Shown: positions 44,327-54,640 of the stretch, one piece after another
Layout of the letters: each line of letters starts with the position of its first letter
Numbering within the stretch: the stretch's first letter is position 1
Origin: Lewinellaceae bacterium
Lineage (GTDB): Bacteria; Bacteroidota; Bacteroidia; Chitinophagales; Saprospiraceae
NCBI GenBank assembly: GCA_020636095.1
Contig: JACJYN010000008.1
Coordinates: forward strand, 1-64,000
Length of the DNA stretch: 64,000 nt
Direction: 5' to 3'
Notes under the pieces: generated by a model
Databases searched by the model: none
What the model saw: the letters and a program-made list of their open reading frames with translations, nothing else
Told to the model about the DNA's origin: nothing
Position numbers and translations under genes: made by a program

Positions 44327-45180
44327 TGTGGCCGCCAACTGGCGTACGCCATCGCCCCCACGATCAAAAGCCCACCGGCCAAAACCCGCATGCCGGGGAT
44401 TTCCCCCAGCAAAATGGCGGCAGCGGCTACTCCATATACCGGCTCCAGGGTAGCTATGATGCTGGCCGTCCGGGCCGGGACTTCCTTTAAGCCGTTGATG
44501 AAAAGGGTATGGGAAAAAGCAGTGAACAAGATGCCCAGCAGCACGAGTAGCCCCCAATCGGAGGTGGAAGGAGTGGGTTGCAGTATAAACCAGAAGGGCA
44601 GCAGCAGCAGAAAAGCTACCAAATCCTGGTAGAAAGCGACCTGAAGGCTGCTGTAGGTACGGACGTACTTTCGGTTCAGCACGGAAAGCAACGCAAAGGA
44701 AATTCCAGATAAGACACCCCAGAAAACGCCCAGCGTGGTGTTGTTGCCCAGCTTCCACTCTGGAATGACCAGGACTACCCCTACCAGAGCGATAATAGCC
44801 AGCGCCAGCCCCCGGCGGGAAAGCCGCTCCCGGAAAAACAAGGGCTCCAGAAAAACCGTGAAAAAGGGAAACGTGGAATAGGCAACCAGGCATACCGCCA
44901 CGGTGGATACCTGCACGGATTCGAAAAAAGTCACCCAATGGAAGGCCAGCAGCCCCCCCAACAGGCCGAGGTACAGATAGTCCTGCCGTCTGTTGAGCCG
45001 GATACGCTGTCCCGACCACCGCAACACCCCTACCAGTGCCGGAACGGCAAAGGCTACCCTGCCGAGCACGATAATGGCCGGCGGCAAAGCCACCCACTTG
45101 CCGAACAAACTGGCTAGCCCGAAAAGAAGTACGGCTAAATGGATTTCAGCTAGATGGCGGTTCATTCCTCGTTCATTCAT
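44323..45180 (-). CDS. EamA/DMT family transporter
   Basis: 285-aa inner-membrane protein with ten predicted helices in two EamA halves (each with the pattern seen at LGLLGGLLAFHWVTFFESV and VLLGILFTAFSHTLFINGL). The ending PVYGVAAAAILLGEIP is a typical second-half EamA signature. A drug/metabolite exporter of unknown substrate. There are in-frame ATGs at 45180 and 45165; the first follows an AGGA. The gene ends in a tandem repeat. It is not obviously tied to the alginate locus. Confidence 0.88.
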   Translation of the reverse strand: MNERGMNRHLAEIHLAVLLFGLASLFGKWVALPPAIIVLGRVAFAVPALVGVLRWSGQRIRLNRRQDYLYLGLLGGLLAFHWVTFFESVQVSTVAVCLVAYSTFPFFTVFLEPLFFRERLSRRGLALAIIALVGVVLVIPEWKLGNNTTLGVFWGVLSGISFALLSVLNRKYVRTYSSLQVAFYQDLVAFLLLLPFWFILQPTPSTSDWGLLVLLGILFTAFSHTLFINGLKEVPARTASIIATLEPVYGVAAAAILLGEIPGMRVLAGGLLIVGAMAYASWRPH

Positions 45181-45208
45181 TCCTTCAGGAGGATTTCCGG
45201 CCTCCCCC

Positions 45209-46666
45209 TCAAACCCGCTCCAATACCTCCTTCAACAACCGCCAGAACTTACCAACCGAAGCAATATGCACCTTCTCATCCGGAGAATGCGGGTGCCGGA
45301 TGGTAGGGCCGAAAGAGATCATATCCAGGCCCGGGTAATGCTCGCCGATGATGCCGCATTCCAGGCCGGCGTGGCAGGCGGCTACCCCTGGCTTTTCGCC
45401 GAACAAATCCGCATACAGGCCTTCCATTACCTTAAGGATATCGGAACTGGCATTCGGCGCCCAGCCGGGATAACTGCCGGTATTTTCCACAGCAGCGCCC
45501 ACGGACTCGAAGGCGGCTCGCACAGCATCGGCCACATCCATCTTACCCGACTCTACAGAGCTGCGCTGCAGGCTCTGGGTAATGAATTCGCCATTTTTCA
45601 CAATGACCCTAGCCAGGCTGGAGGAGGTTTCCACCAGGCCCGGAATATCCGGCGCCATGCGCCAGACACCGTTGTGCACTGCGCAGATCGCGTTCAACAC
45701 CCTTTCCTGCTCTTCTGCTCTCATCACCTTGACCGGTGCATGCACTTCTTCCAGGGTAATGGCCAGGCCGGGCTCAATGGTGCTGAATTCCTGTTCAATA
45801 TCGGCTTTGCGCCGGTTGAAATCCCGCAGAAAGGCATCCTTTTTGTCTCCATCTATGGCCACCAGCGCCACCGATTCCCGGGGGATGGCATTGCGCAGGC
45901 TTCCGCCATCCAGAGATGAAAGGCGCAGCCCATAGGGATACGTCGTTTTGTACAGCAGGCGGTTCATCAATTTATTGGCATTGCCCCTGCCCAGGTGGAT
46001 GTCCAGGCCAGAATGCCCTCCCTTCAGGCCCCTGACCTTGATGAGAAAACCCAGGTTGCCCTCGTCGGAAGTCACCTCCATATATTTCATGTGCGTATTG
46101 GTGTCGATGCCTCCGGCGCATCCGATGGTCAGTTCATCGTCTTCTTCTGAATCCAGGTTGAGCAGAATCTTGCCTTTCAGCAGCTTTTCGTCCAGCCCTT
46201 TGGCGCCGGTCATGCCGGTTTCCTCGTCGATGGTAAAAAGCGCCTCCAGCGGTGGGTGGGGAATATCTTTGGATTGCAGCACCGTCATGATCGCCGCTAC
46301 GCCGATGCCGTTGTCGGCGCCCAAAGTGGTGCCCTCGGCGGTCACCCATTCGCCATCTACATAAGAGCGGATTCCTTCAGCATCGAAATCAAAATTGGTA
46401 TCAGCATTTTTCTGGTGCACCATATCCAGGTGAGACTGCAGAATGACGGTAGGGCGCCCTTCCTTTCCGGGCGAGGCCGGTTTTTTGATCACCACATTCC
46501 CGGTTTCGTCTACCGTAGTATCCAACCCCAGCTGCTCTCCGAAGTTTTTCATGAATTGGATCACGCGTTCTTCGCGCTTGGAGGGGCGGGGTACTTCGTT
46601 GAGGGCCGCAAAGTTGGACCATAGGGGCTGGGGTTCTAACTGGCGGATTCCGTTTGCTTTGCTCAT
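45209..46666 (-). CDS. pepD: Aminoacyl-histidine dipeptidase (peptidase D)
   Basis: 485-aa cytosolic M20 metallopeptidase that cleaves Xaa-His dipeptides. Length equals that of E. coli PepD. Zinc ligands and catalytic residues are in LQSHLDMVHQ, TLGADNGIGVA, TIDEETGMTGA and NLDSEEDDELTIGCAGG; the last ligand His is in GPTIRHPHSPDE. The lid domain lies between. The short gap to the EamA gene and the 44-base gap from the acyl-CoA dehydrogenase suggest loose co-transcription of housekeeping genes. Confidence 0.94.
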   Translation of the reverse strand: MSKANGIRQLEPQPLWSNFAALNEVPRPSKREERVIQFMKNFGEQLGLDTTVDETGNVVIKKPASPGKEGRPTVILQSHLDMVHQKNADTNFDFDAEGIRSYVDGEWVTAEGTTLGADNGIGVAAIMTVLQSKDIPHPPLEALFTIDEETGMTGAKGLDEKLLKGKILLNLDSEEDDELTIGCAGGIDTNTHMKYMEVTSDEGNLGFLIKVRGLKGGHSGLDIHLGRGNANKLMNRLLYKTTYPYGLRLSSLDGGSLRNAIPRESVALVAIDGDKKDAFLRDFNRRKADIEQEFSTIEPGLAITLEEVHAPVKVMRAEEQERVLNAICAVHNGVWRMAPDIPGLVETSSSLARVIVKNGEFITQSLQRSSVESGKMDVADAVRAAFESVGAAVENTGSYPGWAPNASSDILKVMEGLYADLFGEKPGVAACHAGLECGIIGEHYPGLDMISFGPTIRHPHSPDEKVHIASVGKFWRLLKEVLERV

Positions 46667-46687
46667 GTTTTTTTTGTTTGTATTTCA

Positions 46688-46702
46688 AAACCTCAAAGGT
46701 TT
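46688..46702. repeat. Single arm of the 15-bp palindrome
   Basis: AAACCTCAAAGGTTT without its partner, followed by TTT, between the acyl-CoA dehydrogenase stop and the pepD start. A decayed or half copy of the terminator-type repeat; another half (ACCTTTGAGGTTT) lies at 48687-48699. Confidence 0.65.
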
Positions 46703-46710
46703 TTTAATGA

Positions 46711-48519
46711 TCAACCAATCAACTCCCGCTCCTCCAGGATCGTCAGCACTTCTTCACTCATTAGCGTGGGCGCCAGGCCTTCCATACGGGGTAATTCATA
46801 TTTGAAAAAGAACTTCATGGTATGGATTTTACTCTCGTAAAATTCCGTAGTGAAGGTTGTACTGCCGGATACCAGTTCCCGCTTGGCTACCACCGCCATG
46901 TCCAGCCATAACCAGCCAACCACCAGCGTACTGAAAAAATCCATAAACAAGGTGGCGTCTGAGAGGAAGCGCTCATATTCGCCTTTGCCGGCGAAAGAGA
47001 GCAGGTAGTTCAGCACTTTCTGGCTGAGTTGTATCTTTTCCCCGAGCTGCCTGGCGTAAGGTTTCAGCTCATCGAAGGCCATTACTTCTTCGATGGTTTG
47101 CTTCATTTCCTCCGCCAGGAGCTGAACGGCCTTGCCATTGTCCATGGTTATCTTTCGGCCCAGCAGGTCGAGGGACTGAATGCCAGTGGTCCCCTCATAA
47201 ATGGCCATAATGCGGATGTCCCGGTAGTATTGCTGAAGGATGAAGTCAGAGCAGAAGCCATAACCGCCCAACACCTGCAGCCCGTTATCGACCGCCTCTC
47301 TACCTTTTTCCGTAGGATAGGTCTTGGCAATCGGGGTCAGCAGTTCCAGCAACAGCCGGTTCTTTTTCTTCTCTTCCCCTTCAGTCACCTGTTCCAGGTC
47401 ATGGTATTTGGAAGCCAGCAGCAGCAAGCTGAGCGAGCCTTCATAAATGGACTTCTGTAGCAGCAACATACGGCGCACATCGGCATGCTCGATGATCAAC
47501 ACCGGATCCTGGTTGGGGTTTTTCTTACCGCCGTCCATTACTCGCCGGCCCTGAGGCCGTTCGTTGGCGTACTGCAGAGAAGCGTGGTAGGCAGCCGAAG
47601 CGATCGACAGGCCTCCTCTGCCCACAGAAATACGTGCGTCATTCATCATCTGGAACATATACTTGAGGCCCTGGTGCGGTTCTCCCAGCAGCCAGGCCCG
47701 GCAGTCGTCATTTTCACCAAACACGAGATGAGTGGTGCAATATCCCCGCTGGCCCATTTTCTGAAAATCGCCGGCGGTAATGACATCATTCGACGTCAGG
47801 CTGCCATCTGCAGCGATACGCTTCTTGGGCGTCACAAAAAGAGAGATACCCCGGGTACCCGCCGGCGCTCCTTCAATACGGGCCAGCAGTAAGTGGATAA
47901 AATTCTCATTATGCTCGTGGTCGCCACCGGAAATAAAGATTTTCTGGCCCTTGACCTTGTAATAGCCCTCATCGGTAGGATAGGCGGTAGTAGTAATATC
48001 GGAAAGGGAACTGCCCGCCTGTGGCTCCGTCAGGCACATCGTGCCGGCCCATTCCCCGGACAACATATTGGGCACATAGGTTTCCTTGAGGTGTTGGTTG
48101 CCAAAGGTGGTGATCAGCTTGGCCGCGCCATCGGTCAACCCGGAATATCCAGGGATGTGGTTGTTGGCGGATTCCATAATAAAATAAGCCGCCAGCAGAG
48201 CCATACCCGGCATCTGAAGCCCTCCGTCTTCGTGGTCAAAAGTGGCGGCGATGACGCCCAATTCGCCCGTTTTCCTCATCGCTTTCCCCACAGCCGGGTG
48301 GGCAATGATCTTGCCGTCCTTATAGTACGCCGGCTTTTCATCCATCTCCCGAAAAACCGGATACAACTCCTGGTCGGAGAAATCCTTCACGCTATCCAGA
48401 AAAATATTAATAGCATCCAGGTCATACTCCTCATATCGGGGGTATTGGAAGAGCCCTTCCAACTGATGCACCTGCTCTAACTGAAAGCGCAGGGTATCCA
48501 TATTCATGTATTCAGCCAT
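46711..48519 (-). CDS. Acyl-CoA dehydrogenase (long form)
   Basis: 602-aa FAD-dependent acyl-CoA dehydrogenase of the class with an extra C-terminal domain. N-terminal helical domain; middle FAD-binding beta domain (AGTMCLTEPQAGSSLSDI, IFISGGDHE); C-terminal domain with the catalytic base in IMAIYEGTTGIQSLDLLGRK. The last 130 residues are the acetyl-CoA dehydrogenase C-terminal-like module. It acts in fatty-acid beta-oxidation in the cytosol. It is the only lipid gene here. Confidence 0.93.
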   Translation of the reverse strand: MAEYMNMDTLRFQLEQVHQLEGLFQYPRYEEYDLDAINIFLDSVKDFSDQELYPVFREMDEKPAYYKDGKIIAHPAVGKAMRKTGELGVIAATFDHEDGGLQMPGMALLAAYFIMESANNHIPGYSGLTDGAAKLITTFGNQHLKETYVPNMLSGEWAGTMCLTEPQAGSSLSDITTTAYPTDEGYYKVKGQKIFISGGDHEHNENFIHLLLARIEGAPAGTRGISLFVTPKKRIAADGSLTSNDVITAGDFQKMGQRGYCTTHLVFGENDDCRAWLLGEPHQGLKYMFQMMNDARISVGRGGLSIASAAYHASLQYANERPQGRRVMDGGKKNPNQDPVLIIEHADVRRMLLLQKSIYEGSLSLLLLASKYHDLEQVTEGEEKKKNRLLLELLTPIAKTYPTEKGREAVDNGLQVLGGYGFCSDFILQQYYRDIRIMAIYEGTTGIQSLDLLGRKITMDNGKAVQLLAEEMKQTIEEVMAFDELKPYARQLGEKIQLSQKVLNYLLSFAGKGEYERFLSDATLFMDFFSTLVVGWLWLDMAVVAKRELVSGSTTFTTEFYESKIHTMKFFFKYELPRMEGLAPTLMSEEVLTILEERELIG

Positions 48520-48686
48520 GATCGCGGTAGTTTTTTGAGCTTTATCGGAGGTGCTGCTGCTTCATCCCTAAGGGCCACCTCCAATAAAGCCCATAGGGAA
48601 CTTAATACTTTTTCCAACTTTTGCAAAAGATCGGTAATGCAGGAAGGAATGCCAAACTTTTTCAGTGAAATTTTGGAACGTAAAAC

Positions 48687-48814
48687 ACCTTTGAGGTTTA
48701 AGTAGCCGGACAGTATTAATTTATGTATAGGCGGAGGATAAGTCGGAGCGCAATGGAAAATTGCGCCCCGACAGTCCGGTCCCGGGCGCCAATTTTCCAT
48801 TGGCGCGCGAGTTA
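48687..48814. repeat. Two-hairpin dispersed repeat, copy B, with flank
   Basis: Core at 48740-48814 (AAGTCGGAGCGCAAT to GCGCGAGTTAT). The upstream flank GCCGGACAG...TTTATGTATA is shared with the copy at 56863. The downstream flank (CACTTACTTAG, up to the GH2 stop) is shared with the copy at 57134, which also sits just 3' of a glycosidase gene. A half palindrome (48687-48699) abuts it. Confidence 0.75.
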
Positions 48815-48849
48815 TCCAAAGTGTAATTTAAACGTGTCCACCCACTTAC

Positions 48850-51447
48850 TTAGTATCCAATTTTTTGTATCTCAATAGCATTGATAACAGGTTCCCCTTG
48901 CCGGGGAATAAAATCCAAACTTAGCATCGGCTCGTTAAGTTGGATGGAGAAACTCAACGCCACCGCCCGGTATAAGCCATAATCCTTACTTATGTCTAAA
49001 GAGTGAATCAGCTCCTTCCCGTTGAAAGCCAGGCCAAAAGCACGTTCTCCCGGCTCCTTTCTTTCCAGTTCTGCAAAGTGAAGCGTCAGGCGGTAGGCTC
49101 CTTCCGATAAGGGCAACAACAAGCGTTGCAGGCCTATGCGCTGCGTTTGATAAAGAGGGCCTTTATCCGTTCCCAGAATATCCTGATCGGTACCTACTCC
49201 CCGGTTGCGGGGCATGAATCGCCTGCCACCTATAAACCCCCAGGAATTTTCCCGGCTTTCCCGCTCCGGCAACCAGAGCAAGCCCCCATCCTCATCCTGA
49301 AAAAACAGGCTGGCGCCCATATTCATGTGCAGGGATTGCCGGCCGGCCAGGCTGTATTCCGGCAAAACTTCAAAATTCACCAATTGTGCATCTCCAACGG
49401 GTTGGCCGTCAACCGTTGCCCGGAGTTCCAGCCGGTTTTCTCCATCCTGAAAAGGCACTTTCCAGGATGCCGTGTGCTCTTCCAGGGCCTTTTCGCCCAG
49501 GGGGCGCCCGTTGTGCAGCAATTCCGCCTTTTCTACGTTGCCATAGGCCCGCACCGTTTGCACGCACAGGGGTTGGGTCAGGTTTTGAACACCCGCCCGC
49601 CGCCGCCAGCCGGCAGGGGCCAGTTTCAACGTTGGCTCATCCGACAACCAGGCCTGGTACAGGTAGAAGGCGTCTTTGGGTTGGCGGTTGAAACCACAAA
49701 GCCCTTTGTTGTTGATGCGTGGTACAGCGTCCCTCCGGTTTTCCGACCCAAAATCAAACATATTCCAAACAGCGGCGCCGGCGATGAACGGGCGTTCTGA
49801 TATCTGTTTGAGATGGCTTTGGTGGAACGCATTCTCCCAATCCACGGAGAAATCAAACCGGGCCGGTTCCAAAGACCGCAGCCGGGGATCCGCACCGGCG
49901 CCGTATTCCGTCAGGATCAGAGGCTTGTCCGGCAACTCCCGGTGAGCGCGGTCCATAAAGGCGCCAAAACCTTCCATGCCCGCTTCATACCAGCCGTAAT
50001 AAAGGTTCCAACCCACGATCATCGGTATGCGGGTTAGGCCGGACTTGTGGTAAACGTCAAAATCGCCGTGGTTCGGAATCATCGTAAAACGCGTAGGATC
50101 TTCTTCCCGGGTTAAGGCCTCCAATTCCCGGGCGAAGCCGACGATCTTCCCGATCTGTTCCCGGTCTTTTTCCAGGCTGCGCCCGAGGAACATTTCGTTC
50201 ATATACGCCCAAATGACGATGCTGGGATAGTTGTAATACTGGCGGATCATCTCCCGCATCATCGTTTTGCAGTTGCTGTAAAATTCAGGGCTGTCGGTTA
50301 TATCATGGTCCAGAGGAATCTCCATGGACACCACCAGGCCAAGCCGGGCACAGGCATCCATCACCGCCGGATCCTGGGGATAATGGGCTGTCCGGAAAAA
50401 ATTGGCGCCCATGGATTGGATCATTTCCATGTCGCTGATATGCTCGGCGTTGCTGAGGGCATTGGCTTTGCCCGGCAAATCCTGATGGCGGTTGACGCCG
50501 ATCAGCTTCAGCGGCTTTCCGTTCAGGAAAAACCCTTCATCCGAATCGAAATCAAACCAGCGAAAAGCCAGTGGCTGGACGATTTCGTCAAAGACTTGCC
50601 CTTGGCTTCCGTCAACAACCTGAATAGCCATACTGTATAAATGGGGATCATGCGGAGACCATAACTCCGGGCCGGGAAAAGAAAACGCCCAATCGAAATT
50701 ATTAGGCCCGGAACCAAGCTGGACAACGCGTTCGTAAATTCCTTTTTTCGCTCCGCCCTGATCCCTGATTTCAATCGAAAGCCTGCCATTTTCCAACGGC
50801 GCTCCTTCATTCAGAATGGTCCCGCGCACCCTTATTTTAGCCATGGCCGAATCGACGGCGGGAGTAGAAATGTATACTCCGGGACAGGCGTAGTCGAGCA
50901 GGTCAAAGTGGATGGCGCCCGTCAGGATGAGGTATACGTCGCGGTAGATACCGCCGTAGAAGTTAAAATCGCCTTTGAGTGGAGGGACGGCCGGGTCGTG
51001 GCTGTTGTCCAGACGCACTTCCAGCAGGTTGTCGCCCTCCCTGAGTTGGCTGGTGATGTCGAAACAAAAGGCGGTATAACCTCCCTTGTGTTCCCCCACC
51101 CTTTCACCGTTGACAAAAACCCGGGCATATTGATTGGCCGCTTCAAAGTAAAGGAAGGCTTTTTCTTTTTGAGGAAAAGTGTTGAGGTTGACCACTTTCC
51201 GGTACCAGCCTACGCCCCGGTAATAGCCCGGTTCTTCATCGAAAGGGTCCTCGGTGTTCCAGGAATGAGGGAGGTAAACAGATTGCCATTCTACAGAATC
51301 CTCCGCCGGCTTTTCTCCTTTGACAAACTGCCAGTTGTCATTGATGGAAATCTTATAGCGGGGCAAAAGGGGCGTTTGCCCTTGAACCCTGGCCAGGATG
51401 GCGCTTAGAAAAAAACCCAGCGAAGTATATAAAAAGACCGTTTTCAT
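48850..51447 (-). CDS. GH2 beta-galactosidase-like enzyme with C-terminal malectin-like domain
   Basis: 865-aa secreted GH2 enzyme. Signal of about 24 residues, sugar-binding domain (YLPHSWNTEDPFDEEPG), Ig-like domain, TIM barrel (ANFFRTAHYPQDP) with acid/base Glu in WAYMNEMFLG near residue 415 and nucleophile Glu in LILTEYGAGADPR near 514. The final 150 residues form a malectin-like domain (YRLTLHFAELERK, LDFIPRQGEPVINAIEIQK). Specificity could be beta-galactoside, beta-glucuronide or beta-mannoside. Its stop is immediately followed by a two-hairpin repeat. A 300-bp repeat-bearing gap separates it from the sulfatase remnant. Confidence 0.92.
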   Translation of the reverse strand: MKTVFLYTSLGFFLSAILARVQGQTPLLPRYKISINDNWQFVKGEKPAEDSVEWQSVYLPHSWNTEDPFDEEPGYYRGVGWYRKVVNLNTFPQKEKAFLYFEAANQYARVFVNGERVGEHKGGYTAFCFDITSQLREGDNLLEVRLDNSHDPAVPPLKGDFNFYGGIYRDVYLILTGAIHFDLLDYACPGVYISTPAVDSAMAKIRVRGTILNEGAPLENGRLSIEIRDQGGAKKGIYERVVQLGSGPNNFDWAFSFPGPELWSPHDPHLYSMAIQVVDGSQGQVFDEIVQPLAFRWFDFDSDEGFFLNGKPLKLIGVNRHQDLPGKANALSNAEHISDMEMIQSMGANFFRTAHYPQDPAVMDACARLGLVVSMEIPLDHDITDSPEFYSNCKTMMREMIRQYYNYPSIVIWAYMNEMFLGRSLEKDREQIGKIVGFARELEALTREEDPTRFTMIPNHGDFDVYHKSGLTRIPMIVGWNLYYGWYEAGMEGFGAFMDRAHRELPDKPLILTEYGAGADPRLRSLEPARFDFSVDWENAFHQSHLKQISERPFIAGAAVWNMFDFGSENRRDAVPRINNKGLCGFNRQPKDAFYLYQAWLSDEPTLKLAPAGWRRRAGVQNLTQPLCVQTVRAYGNVEKAELLHNGRPLGEKALEEHTASWKVPFQDGENRLELRATVDGQPVGDAQLVNFEVLPEYSLAGRQSLHMNMGASLFFQDEDGGLLWLPERESRENSWGFIGGRRFMPRNRGVGTDQDILGTDKGPLYQTQRIGLQRLLLPLSEGAYRLTLHFAELERKEPGERAFGLAFNGKELIHSLDISKDYGLYRAVALSFSIQLNEPMLSLDFIPRQGEPVINAIEIQKIGY

Positions 51448-51690
51448 CTACTTATTTCCGTTTTTTCAATTCCTTCCAACGAGACATAAGGAGGCTCAAA
51501 TACGAATAGCACCCTCTTACCCCAAACCTCACGTTAATGTAAATTATTTCATGTCATTTGTGTTAAAATGTTGGGAGTGTATGCTGCTCGGCCAGTAGCC
51601 AATACGATGTGCTTGAATAAATAGCGTTTTACCATATTGGGGCGCTATCGGTGATTGATAAATCGTCCAATTCAAGCTTTTGGAGGTAGT

Positions 51691-51796
51691 CATTTTGGCT
51701 GCAAAACCCATCTTTGCGCTATTTTTTCCCCGGCGCTGCTATGGGGGAAAAATGATTGACTTTTTCGCTTCGTCACAATCCAAACATGCTCTTAGG
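51691..51796. repeat. Degenerate half copy of the 163-bp hairpin element
   Basis: Read on the minus strand it begins AGAGCATGTTTGGAT, close to the AGAGCGTGTTGGGGAT end of the element at 56971. Its core (CATCTTTG, GCTATTTTTTC, GCTGCTATGGGG) also aligns with that element. The matching other end is not seen. The sulfatase remnant reads into it and stops inside. Confidence 0.6.
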
Positions 51797-52795
51797 CTAT
51801 CTTCACTTGCCGCCCATTGGTAGGCGGTACTATGTGCTCCTTCGGTCGCACAACGCAGTACGATGCTGTCCGGTGTCATCCGGATCGTGGGTGTATCGGT
51901 AACCGGTTGTTGCCCGCCCGGTAAATCTTTTCCAAATATTCTTCTTCTGTCCAGCGGTACTTTATCTTCCGTTTCGGCGATCCAATGGTCAAAGTACCGC
52001 CCGCAACTCCCTCACCTTGTCGGCATGCTGTGGGCTGTCGACGATGTTGTGCAACTCATGAGGATCATTCCACAAGTCAAACAAACTCCAGGCTATCCTT
52101 TTGGGGGCGGAACCACTGATTTTGGTATTCATTGAGGCTATCTTGTTCGTGGAGGCGCAGGAGTTCCTGCATGATCGGCATTGTCTCCCGGTATTTTACC
52201 GGCAGGTAGTAGGGTTGGTAGAGGTTATAATACCGCACCAGTTTAAAGCGTCAGTGCACGAACGGTACCTGAATCTTATCGGTAGCCTCGTTGTCGAACC
52301 GGTCGGCTGCGGCAAAGATGTAGTCGCGTTCTTTTGTATCTGCAAATTCCCCCATCCAGGCTTTACCATCTACATAGGATGGCGGTTCGATTCCTGCTAA
52401 TGACAAAACAGTTGGCTTGAGGTCAATAAAACTAAGCAGTTGGCTGTCTACCTTACCAGCCAGTTGACGGTTGGGAAAACGAATGATCATCGGGACATGG
52501 ATGCCTGAATCGTAGATCGTGCGTTTTTGACGCGGCAGAGGGCCACCATGATCGGTATACCAGAAGACGATGGTTTTTTCCAGTTCGCCAGCTGCTTCCA
52601 GTTCAGCGAGAATACCACCTACGCGCTGATCCATGGCTACCACCTGAGAGTAGAGCCGGCGCACATCCCGCTTGGCCACATTCGTAGTCGGTAAATAAGG
52701 TGGAAATCGGGCTGATACATGGAAGGTTCCGGCTCCCCGCAAGCAATCGCCACCATCAGGAAAAGGATTGATATATACTGCTCAAACTGCATCAT
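51739..52795 (-). pseudogene. Sulfatase remnant, N-terminal catalytic part missing
   Basis: The ATG at 52795 overlaps the GH43 stop (ATGA) and begins a lipoprotein signal (ISILFLMVAIAC). Directly after it the sequence jumps to the middle of a type I sulfatase (PPYLPTTN, RRLYSQVVAMDQRVGGILAEL, FWYTDHGGPLPRQK, HVPMIIRFP). About 200 residues are missing, including the formylglycine motif CxPxR. The C-terminal sulfatase part (YQPYYLPVKYRETM, LWNDPHELHN) is preserved but split by at least three indels. The tail (IRMTPDSIVLRCATEGAHST) runs into a hairpin repeat. It cannot be an active sulfatase. Confidence 0.82.
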
Positions 52796-54558
52796 TCTGT
52801 ATATATGACTTCACTGCGTTCTGAAATGCCGTTTTCATTAAAGGCTTCAACCTGAAAGTAATAGTTATCGGTTCTGTCCATCCCGGTAAAGTAATAGTCA
52901 TTCCTGCCATAAACCATGATGCTTCCATAGAGCTTATCCGGAGACTTTCCAAAATAAATCACATAGCCATCCGCCAGATCATTGGCTTTCCACTTTAACC
53001 AGGCGCTCCTGCGCTCTCCGTATTTGGCAGGATCGGCACGCAACACAATGAAATTTTCAACCGGGCCGGGTTGGTTGCCGCTTCCTTTTCCGAATACCCT
53101 GAAGCCGCTCAGGGCGAATTGGCCGGTTGGCATATGGATGTTTTCCATTTTCAGGTATCTTCCTGTAGCGGGTTGGCCGAGTTCTATATAATCATGCGGA
53201 ACATCGGTTTTGTTATTGCTTTTGTCCACCAGGGTTTTCCAGCTTTTGCCATCATCGGAAATGAGGATTTTGTACTGGTGATAAGTGCCTGTCTGTTTGC
53301 CCAAAAAATCTGCATCCTGATCGGCATAATTGATTTGGATCGCATAAATAGTGGACCGTTCCCCAAGATCCGCCTGAAACCACTCGCCCTTGCCGCCGGT
53401 TTGGGCGCTCCAGTAGGTTTTGATGTCTTCATCGACGGCAAAGTTGGGCTGGTAACCGCCCAGGGTAGAAGAAACCTGCACCGGTTTGTTGTAGTTGAGC
53501 AGCATCCAGCCGGTAAAAAGCCCTTTGACATGATCCGCATCTTTCTGCGGCAAGTAAGTGGGATAATCTCCATAGGCTGTGTTGCAATACAGCACATCGT
53601 CCTGGTCAAAGCCGGCGGGCCATATTCCAATCCTCCTTTCAAAATTGTTCTTTACGCCTATTGCCACGGTCGAAATGTGCCACCAATTGCCGTAGTTGTC
53701 CTGATAGGTGGCGCCGTACGTACGCCCCGGGCAAAGCCGCCGGGTTTATAGGAAAAGGGTTGTGCTTTTGATACCTGAACCCGTCCAGCGGATCTTCGCT
53801 TACATAAACTCCATCAGCATAACCGCTGAACTCTGTACCCGGCGCCCCATATTGCAGGTAGTATTTTCCGTTGTGTTTGGTTACCCATACCCTTCCATGA
53901 ATGGCTCGCGGAAAGTGTTGTCGTTATACTCTCCAAAGCGCTCCCAGCCGTGATCTTCCGGGTGTAGGGACATCAATGGCTTGACGTAGCCTTCAGATTG
54001 CAGGGTTTGGGTGTTGATCTCGGTTCCCAGCAAAGGGAATTCGTTGCTGGAGCCCCAGTACAGATACAGTTTGTCTTTTTCTTCGTCGTACAAAAAACCT
54101 GGATCCCAGGCGCCTACTTTTAAAGAATCGACGGCGATTTCCCAATCGTCGTTTGTGGGGTTCTTGCTTTTCCACATAGAGAATGCAGGGCCGTGGGTAG
54201 AACCGATCAGATATAACTCGTCTTTCATGACAAAAGCTGCCGGCGCGCAAAGTTCATCATAGACCTTATTGCGTTCCCTTAAAAACCTTCGCTCCACAAA
54301 ATTCCAGTTGTACATGTCATCGCTCCACCAGTACCCCCATTGGTTCGTGGAAAACAGGAAGTATTTGTTCCTGAAATTTACGATCACCGGATCTGCCGTA
54401 GCCCGGTGTTTGCCTTGCCCGGCAAAATTGGGAATGGGCGTATACCCATAGTCGATATTTATGGGATTGCAATAGGTCTGTTGCTGGGCATGGGCCAGGG
54501 TGCCGGCCGCAGCAAATGCAGATAGAAGTGCAATGTGGAATGCTATTCTGGATGACAT
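52792..54558 (-). pseudogene. GH43-type glycosidase, frameshifted
   Basis: About 589 codons, closely similar in layout to the intact gene at 54920. Signal (ALLSAFAAAGTLAHAQ), GH43 five-blade propeller with TADPVIVNF and AWDPGFLYDEEKDKLYLY, and a third acidic residue in the FREPFMEG stretch. Next a discoidin-type domain (YQPNFAVDEDIKTYWSAQTGG) and a fibronectin III-like end (YYFQVEAFNENGISERSEVI). Reading breaks between 53881 and 53668 with three or more indels. The last 290 codons are intact. Likely an extracellular exo-glycosidase for arabinoxylan- or galactan-type sugars. Confidence 0.82.
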
Positions 54559-54640
54559 TTTATTTTATTGGTGGTTCCTTATTTATTTTAATCTGCTGTA
54601 TACCATTGTGAAGTTGCAGCAAAGATTTTATTGCCTATTT

